DNA of 36,132 bases from a virus, in the IMG/VR virus record IMGVR_UViG_3300030329_003927, positions 1 through 36,132 of that record; one strand, given 5' to 3'. A model generated the notes under the pieces. That model searched no databases. It was not told the origin of the DNA and was given only the letters and a program-made list of their open reading frames with translations. Position numbers and translations under genes: made by a program. This document shows, piece by piece, positions 32,470 through 36,132 of the stretch. How positions within the stretch are numbered: position 1 is the stretch's first letter; the number at the start of each line of letters is the position of its first letter.

Positions 32470-34275
32470 ATGCAATATTCATTTGATTTTACAAAAAAAC
32501 CAGAAACCCCTGATTTAGATTTAAGTCATTTAAATTATCAACAATTATCAGGATTCGCTGAGTTTTCAAGAAACTTAGCTAGCTTTAATGAAAGATATGA
32601 TATGGATTTAGTAGCTACTAGAAGTGCTAGATGGCAACCAGGGACATATAATAAAATAAAAGATAATATTAACAATATATTATATCCACATTGGAAGAAA
32701 AGACGTGGAGCTAATAGTATTCATAAGCTATTAGAAAGAAATAACTGGCGATATCAAAACTTTCAAGATTCATTAGATAAACTTGATACTATGCTATATC
32801 GTTATAGAAAAGATGGAACAGAGCTTTATACTGATGAAGATTTAGATGAAGCTAAAGCATTATTATATGAATTGTTAAATAATTTTACAACAGAACATGA
32901 TAATGTTAAAATAGATATCAGTCCTATTCCTCATTACGGTAGAACACTAAGAAGTTATGTTGGTTCATATGATGATACTAACACTGATAGAGTTGGTAGA
33001 TTATATCCTGAAATTAATGAAAATAATGAAATTACTGGAGTATGGAATACTATTATGTATGAAAGCTTGGACCACGCTAATGATATTAAATACGACCATT
33101 TTGGAGAATCTAATCCAGGTAAATGGTTTATCAATATTAGAATATTATTAGAAGATGTTAAAATAAATGTAACTAACTCTGCTATGACTAAACAATATGC
33201 TGAATTACCTTATGGTAAATTAATAGTATGTTTTACAACAGATTTAGTAACATTGGTTACAAATCATCGTAGAATAAATAAAGGTCAACATCTAGTTAAA
33301 ACTGAATATGTTGGTACAGTAGCTCATAAATTTCCATATATGTATGGAATAGAACATCCATTTATATATACTAGTGATAGATATGGTGGAACTAATATGA
33401 TAAATCATTTCAACACGTATGGTAATGGTAATATATGTTTAGGTGAATTAAGTACTGATATATATGGAGCTATATTCCAAGGTAATATTACATTGCTTAA
33501 AATGTATCTTAATATATGGGCTAATTCATTCTCAGTAGGTGTCACATCTCCACTCAATACTTTAAATAAAGTAACATTTGGTGTAAGAGAAAAATGGGAT
33601 GCAAATGTACGAGCTCATATATCAGGAAGTAATCATGCTTGTCATAAATATATAAAACATGCTAAGAAAGATGAGAAATTAAGCTTTCTTGACAAATTTT
33701 GTAATGGATGCGCTATATTAGACACATGTAAAATATATGCAAAGCTAAATATGGATAAAACATCATGGGCAGATGTAGCTGATGCTAGTTGGCTTCAAGC
33801 ACATAATAAATTATGTATGCATTTATCTGATGAAGTAGATACTAGTAAGATATATGAAATGTTTGCTGATATGTATTACTTTAAAACTATAGAGAGATTC
33901 AATCGTAGAAGTATAGAACGTGTCTTTGGCGAAAATATGAGTGTTAGGGACTTTAAAGATTATCGCGAAATTATAGATAATTTTATATTAACAGGTCCCA
34001 CTGAAGATAACATCGTATTAATATATGAAATGTTTTCACGTGGTTGGACATTAAATAAAGTATATCGTGATAATTCGCAAATGTATGAAGAGCTAGCATT
34101 ACAAACTGAAGGCATGACCTTTGAAGAAGCTATTAGTAAATTAACAAATAACGATATAGAAAATAATCATTATTCTTGGTTATATGCACAAAGATATATA
34201 CCAAGTAGAGATGAGCATTGGACATATAATAAATTCCTTAACGGGAGAGAGGAAGGTGTTAGATATGGCAACTAA
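32470..34275 (+). CDS. E2-like ubiquitin-conjugating enzyme, multidomain
   Basis: 601 residues, much larger than a bare E2 (~150). AAGGAG precedes the ATG by 9 bases. The E2 core is placed at ~215-370. The active-site block is H-F-N-T-Y-G-N-G-N-I-C323-L-G-E-L, matching the E2 H-P-N-x-x-x-x-G-x-I-C-L signature, with C323 as the thioester Cys. It is preceded by a P-x-x-Y/F-x-x-x-x-H-P-F-I-Y segment. A His/Cys cluster follows: H389-x-C391-H392, then C411-x2-C414-x5-C420, a possible zinc site. The N-terminal ~200 and C-terminal ~150 residues are helical and unrecognised. It transfers the Ubl from the E1 to a target and may itself bind substrates. Its end overlaps the JAB start by 11 bases. The E2 call rests on the signature plus neighbours. 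Confidence 0.8.
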   Translation: MQYSFDFTKKPETPDLDLSHLNYQQLSGFAEFSRNLASFNERYDMDLVATRSARWQPGTYNKIKDNINNILYPHWKKRRGANSIHKLLERNNWRYQNFQDSLDKLDTMLYRYRKDGTELYTDEDLDEAKALLYELLNNFTTEHDNVKIDISPIPHYGRTLRSYVGSYDDTNTDRVGRLYPEINENNEITGVWNTIMYESLDHANDIKYDHFGESNPGKWFINIRILLEDVKINVTNSAMTKQYAELPYGKLIVCFTTDLVTLVTNHRRINKGQHLVKTEYVGTVAHKFPYMYGIEHPFIYTSDRYGGTNMINHFNTYGNGNICLGELSTDIYGAIFQGNITLLKMYLNIWANSFSVGVTSPLNTLNKVTFGVREKWDANVRAHISGSNHACHKYIKHAKKDEKLSFLDKFCNGCAILDTCKIYAKLNMDKTSWADVADASWLQAHNKLCMHLSDEVDTSKIYEMFADMYYFKTIERFNRRSIERVFGENMSVRDFKDYREIIDNFILTGPTEDNIVLIYEMFSRGWTLNKVYRDNSQMYEELALQTEGMTFEEAISKLTNNDIENNHYSWLYAQRYIPSRDEHWTYNKFLNGREEGVRYGN

Positions 34276-35203
34276 ACCTGAACAAAATAAAAACAAAAAG
34301 TTCTACATATCACGTGAGAACTTCGATAAAGTCATAGCATATGCTGAATCAGCTTATAGACAATTTACGTCTGAAATAGGTGGTCAGCTAGTTGTTTTAG
34401 AAGATACAGATGGTGATTATATATTAGAAGACCCTGTAATTCTTAAACAAGAAATATCAGCTAGTAATTGTGAGCTTGATGGTGGACAACTAGCAGTTCA
34501 TTATTCTAAAATGATAGGTAAACATGGTAATAATGTAAGACATTGTTGGTGGCATAGTCATCATACAATGGGAGCATTTTGGTCAGGTACTGACGATGCT
34601 ACTATATTAAGCCATCCTGCTGATGACTGGACATTATCTTTAGTAGTTAATTTAAAGAGAGAATATAAATTACGTATTCAATTCTTTAAACCATTTCTAC
34701 ACGAAGAAAATGTAGAATTAAACTTCCTTCAAGAAGAGCATGAAACCAATGATGTAATAGATAAAGAAGTTAAAGCATTATGCAGTAAAGAAACTTCATC
34801 TGTTATAACCTATGGTGGCAAAGGAACTCAAGGTACATTATGGCCTCAAAATAAACAAAGACCTTCACATGGGTATGGGTATGGCTATAATTATGGCTAT
34901 ACTTATGATTTATGGGATGATGTAGATGAACTTGAGTTAACAGGCGTTCCTAGTAAATTGTTTGAAGTATGCGTAGAAGAAATGGATAAATTATCTGATA
35001 ATTTAACTGATGGTTCTATAAAACTAAAAGGTTTTCGTAAAGGCATAAAAAGCATTAACGAAAAACTGCAACAATATAATGTTAGAGTATTGCCAAGTAT
35101 ATCAAAAGGTAATAGGACTGATATAGAAAATGAATTACTATATCTACATGCACATGATATGTTTGAAAATATACAGAAAGGAAGTGTTCAAAATGCGAAT
35201 TAA
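34265..35203 (+). CDS. JAMM/JAB metalloprotease, Ubl isopeptidase
   Basis: 312 residues from ATG 34265, chosen for its GAGAGGAAGG site (a start at 34184 lies inside the E2-like gene). The JAMM zinc site is complete: E37 (S-E-I-G-G), then H97-S-H99, seven residues, S107-x2-D110. Such enzymes cleave after Gly-Gly to process Ubl precursors or remove the tag from targets. A Gly/Tyr low-complexity run follows (~198-215, G-Y-G-Y-G-Y-N-Y-G-Y), then a helical C-terminal ~100 residues of unknown role. It overlaps the E1 start by 11 bases, so translation is likely coupled. Confidence 0.92.
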   Translation: MATKPEQNKNKKFYISRENFDKVIAYAESAYRQFTSEIGGQLVVLEDTDGDYILEDPVILKQEISASNCELDGGQLAVHYSKMIGKHGNNVRHCWWHSHHTMGAFWSGTDDATILSHPADDWTLSLVVNLKREYKLRIQFFKPFLHEENVELNFLQEEHETNDVIDKEVKALCSKETSSVITYGGKGTQGTLWPQNKQRPSHGYGYGYNYGYTYDLWDDVDELELTGVPSKLFEVCVEEMDKLSDNLTDGSIKLKGFRKGIKSINEKLQQYNVRVLPSISKGNRTDIENELLYLHAHDMFENIQKGSVQNAN

Positions 35204-35849
35204 TGAAAGAAGCTTGCATTTAGTCAATGATTTTGATGATAAAATCTTTCACATTCTTGGTTGCGGGGCTATTGGTAGTTCCGCAGCTACTCAACTAGCA
35301 AGAATGGGTGCAATGCAATTTGTATTGTATGACTTAGATAAAGTTGAGATACAAAATGTTGGTGTAAGCCACTACATATATAAGGATATACAAAAACCTA
35401 AAGTAGTAGCATTACGTGAACATTTAGAAAACATAAACCCAGAAGTACGTGTTCATGAACAATACGGTAGATTTACCGAGTTCATTAAGCCCATAGGAGA
35501 AGGTGACATAGTAGTTTTAGGGTTTGACAGTATGGATAGTCGCTTAGAAGCCGCGGAGGAATCTATGAAAGGTAAAAATAAACCTTATCTTTTAATAGAT
35601 GGCCGTATGGGTGCGGAGGAATATCATCAGTTTACATTTAGGAAACCAACTCTTAAGGAATATAAGAAAACATGGTATCCCGATGTAATGGCTGAAGATG
35701 AGCCATGCAATGCTAAAGCGACTTCCTACTGTTCTAACATGAGTGGAGCTTTTATAGCTAACACTATAAAGAAAACGTTAAATGATGAAGATTGCCCTAA
35801 ACAATTTTTCTTTACATTTCCAGCTTTAGTGCTTGGAAAACCAAAGTAA
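35193..35849 (+). CDS. E1-like ThiF/MoeB-family adenylyltransferase
   Basis: 218 residues from ATG 35193 (AAAGGAAG upstream). The Rossmann nucleotide site is L-G23-C-G25-A-I-G28-S, followed by L-Y-D47-L-D-K-V-E, I-Q-N55-V-G-V, and D-I-Q-K-P-K-V-V-A-L, the usual E1 order. D112 lies in the V-L-G-F-D-S-M-D strand. C172 (D-E-P-C-N), C180 (S-Y-C-S-N-M-S-G) and C201 are candidate thioester cysteines. It lacks the R of the canonical N-L-x-R-Q block (here N-V-G-V-S-H) and a C-terminal Ubl-fold domain; both are seen in some compact ThiF forms. It activates the Ubl for the E2. Confidence 0.9.
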   Translation: MRINERSLHLVNDFDDKIFHILGCGAIGSSAATQLARMGAMQFVLYDLDKVEIQNVGVSHYIYKDIQKPKVVALREHLENINPEVRVHEQYGRFTEFIKPIGEGDIVVLGFDSMDSRLEAAEESMKGKNKPYLLIDGRMGAEEYHQFTFRKPTLKEYKKTWYPDVMAEDEPCNAKATSYCSNMSGAFIANTIKKTLNDEDCPKQFFFTFPALVLGKPK

Positions 35850-35885
35850 TTGTTGTAGATTATATAGTCGTTATTTAACAAAATT

Positions 35886-35993
35886 GAATTTATCAAGAGT
35901 CAATAACTGGGTTCGTAACTCTCGTGTGAAGACAGGTGGTATACACCGTATACAGCAACATGAGGAGAACATAAGTGAGACTCTTGATAATTC
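35886..35993 (+). other. Long stem-loop between E1 and the next gene
   Basis: GAATT-T-ATCAAGAGTC (35886-35901) pairs with GACTCTTGATAATTC (35979-35993), 15 bp with one bulged T, 12 of them perfect. The ~77-base loop includes a GGTG/CACC hairpin. It lies 14 bases before the ATPase start. A longer plus-strand frame across here (35833-36081) is a shadow. Confidence 0.55.
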
Positions 35994-36007
35994 AGAAACG
36001 GAGCAAA

Positions 36008-36132
36008 ATGGTACTAAAAGTAGCAAAGAGAAAAGCTGTTTCTCAAAATCCAAGTACGCTATTAATGTATGGCCCTCCTAAAATCGGTAAAACTACAATG
36101 TTATCCAGATTAGACAAATGTCTTATCATTGA
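36008..36132 (+). CDS. P-loop ATPase (AAA_24/Sak4-like), partial
   Basis: The first 41 codons are present and the frame continues past the right edge. CGGAG precedes the ATG. After a basic start (M-V-L-K-V-A-K-R-K-A), the sequence L-L-M-Y-G-P-P-K-I-G-K-T-T is a Walker A motif in the 'G-P-P-K-x-G-K-T-T' form typical of phage RecA-like single-strand annealing ATPases (Sak4/AAA_24). It begins the recombination or replication block. Enzyme subtype is uncertain until the rest is seen. Confidence 0.7.
   Translation, partial: MVLKVAKRKAVSQNPSTLLMYGPPKIGKTTMLSRLDKCLII

Noticed and set aside
34184-34264. 27-residue upstream extension of the JAB gene
   Set aside because: Lies fully inside the E2-like gene, while the GAGAGGAAGG site supports ATG 34265.
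35130-35192. 21-residue upstream extension of the E1 gene
   Set aside because: Lies inside the JAB gene and has an unusual Tyr/Met/Ile composition; the AAAGGAAG site supports ATG 35193.
35833-36081. Plus-strand frame of 82 residues overlapping the E1 end
   Set aside because: It overlaps the E1 end and the ATPase start in another frame and runs through the stem-loop; treated as a shadow.
1-36132. CRISPR arrays, insertion sequences, rRNA, integrase and attachment sites
   Set aside because: No spaced direct-repeat arrays, transposase motifs, rRNA segments or integrase gene were seen; lifestyle cannot be decided from this window.

Overview
The window is part of the genome of a tailed double-stranded DNA virus (Caudoviricetes). 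It carries a contiguous large terminase, P22-type portal, scaffold and major capsid protein, followed by many virion genes and a lysis set. The DNA is AT-rich, genes are packed with 1-11 base overlaps (TAATG and ATGA junctions), and AAGGAG-type ribosome binding sites and sigma70-like promoters point to a bacterial host. I cannot name the host, and the window is cut at both ends, so genome size and termini are unknown.

Layout. Bases 1-28270 are the late arm, all on the minus strand. Read in the direction of transcription it gives: a small basic MPYGKGTYG protein, a lysozyme-like transglycosylase, a likely small terminase, an HExxH protein, TerL, portal, scaffold, major capsid protein, a run of small capsid or neck proteins, two adaptor-like proteins, a long repetitive fibre-like protein, short membrane proteins (holin candidates), a zinc-ribbon protein, a metallophosphoesterase, two proteins ending in an S74-like self-cleaving chaperone, a 917-residue tail-type protein, and large Gly/Ala-rich internal or ejected proteins. 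The last of these carries a SLOG-like Rossmann domain and runs off the left edge. Bases 28271-28738 form a divergent control region with a sigma70-like promoter, a cluster of perfect palindromes and a roughly 130-base imperfect inverted repeat. Bases 28739-36132 are the early arm, on the plus strand, with small unknown genes separated by structured non-coding stretches.

The standout is a four-part ubiquitin-like modification system in the early arm. It consists of a ThiS/MoaD-like beta-grasp protein ending in Gly-Gly plus two residues (31988-32245), a 601-residue protein with an E2 active-site signature H-x-N-x5-G-N-I-C-L-G and a downstream His/Cys cluster (32470-34275), a JAMM/JAB isopeptidase with the full E...HSH-x7-S-x2-D set (34265-35203), and a compact E1/ThiF adenylyltransferase (35193-35849). 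The last three overlap by 11 bases, so they are probably translated together. All the catalytic parts for processing, activating, conjugating and removing a ubiquitin-like tag are present on a phage. Bacterial relatives (Bil, and Cap2/Cap3 of type II CBASS) are anti-phage defences. Here the virus owns the system, so its targets could be host proteins, host defence proteins or its own virion. A TTGACA-18-GATAAT promoter with a 9-bp palindrome over its -10 box lies just upstream of this operon.

A second theme is RNA structure. Long, nearly perfect stem-loops sit just before most early transcription units (28524-28653, 29175-29269, 30437-30461, 31172-31308, 31514-31590, 32394-32448, 35886-35993). 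They could be RNase III processing sites like those of the T7 early region, regulatory leaders, or small RNAs.
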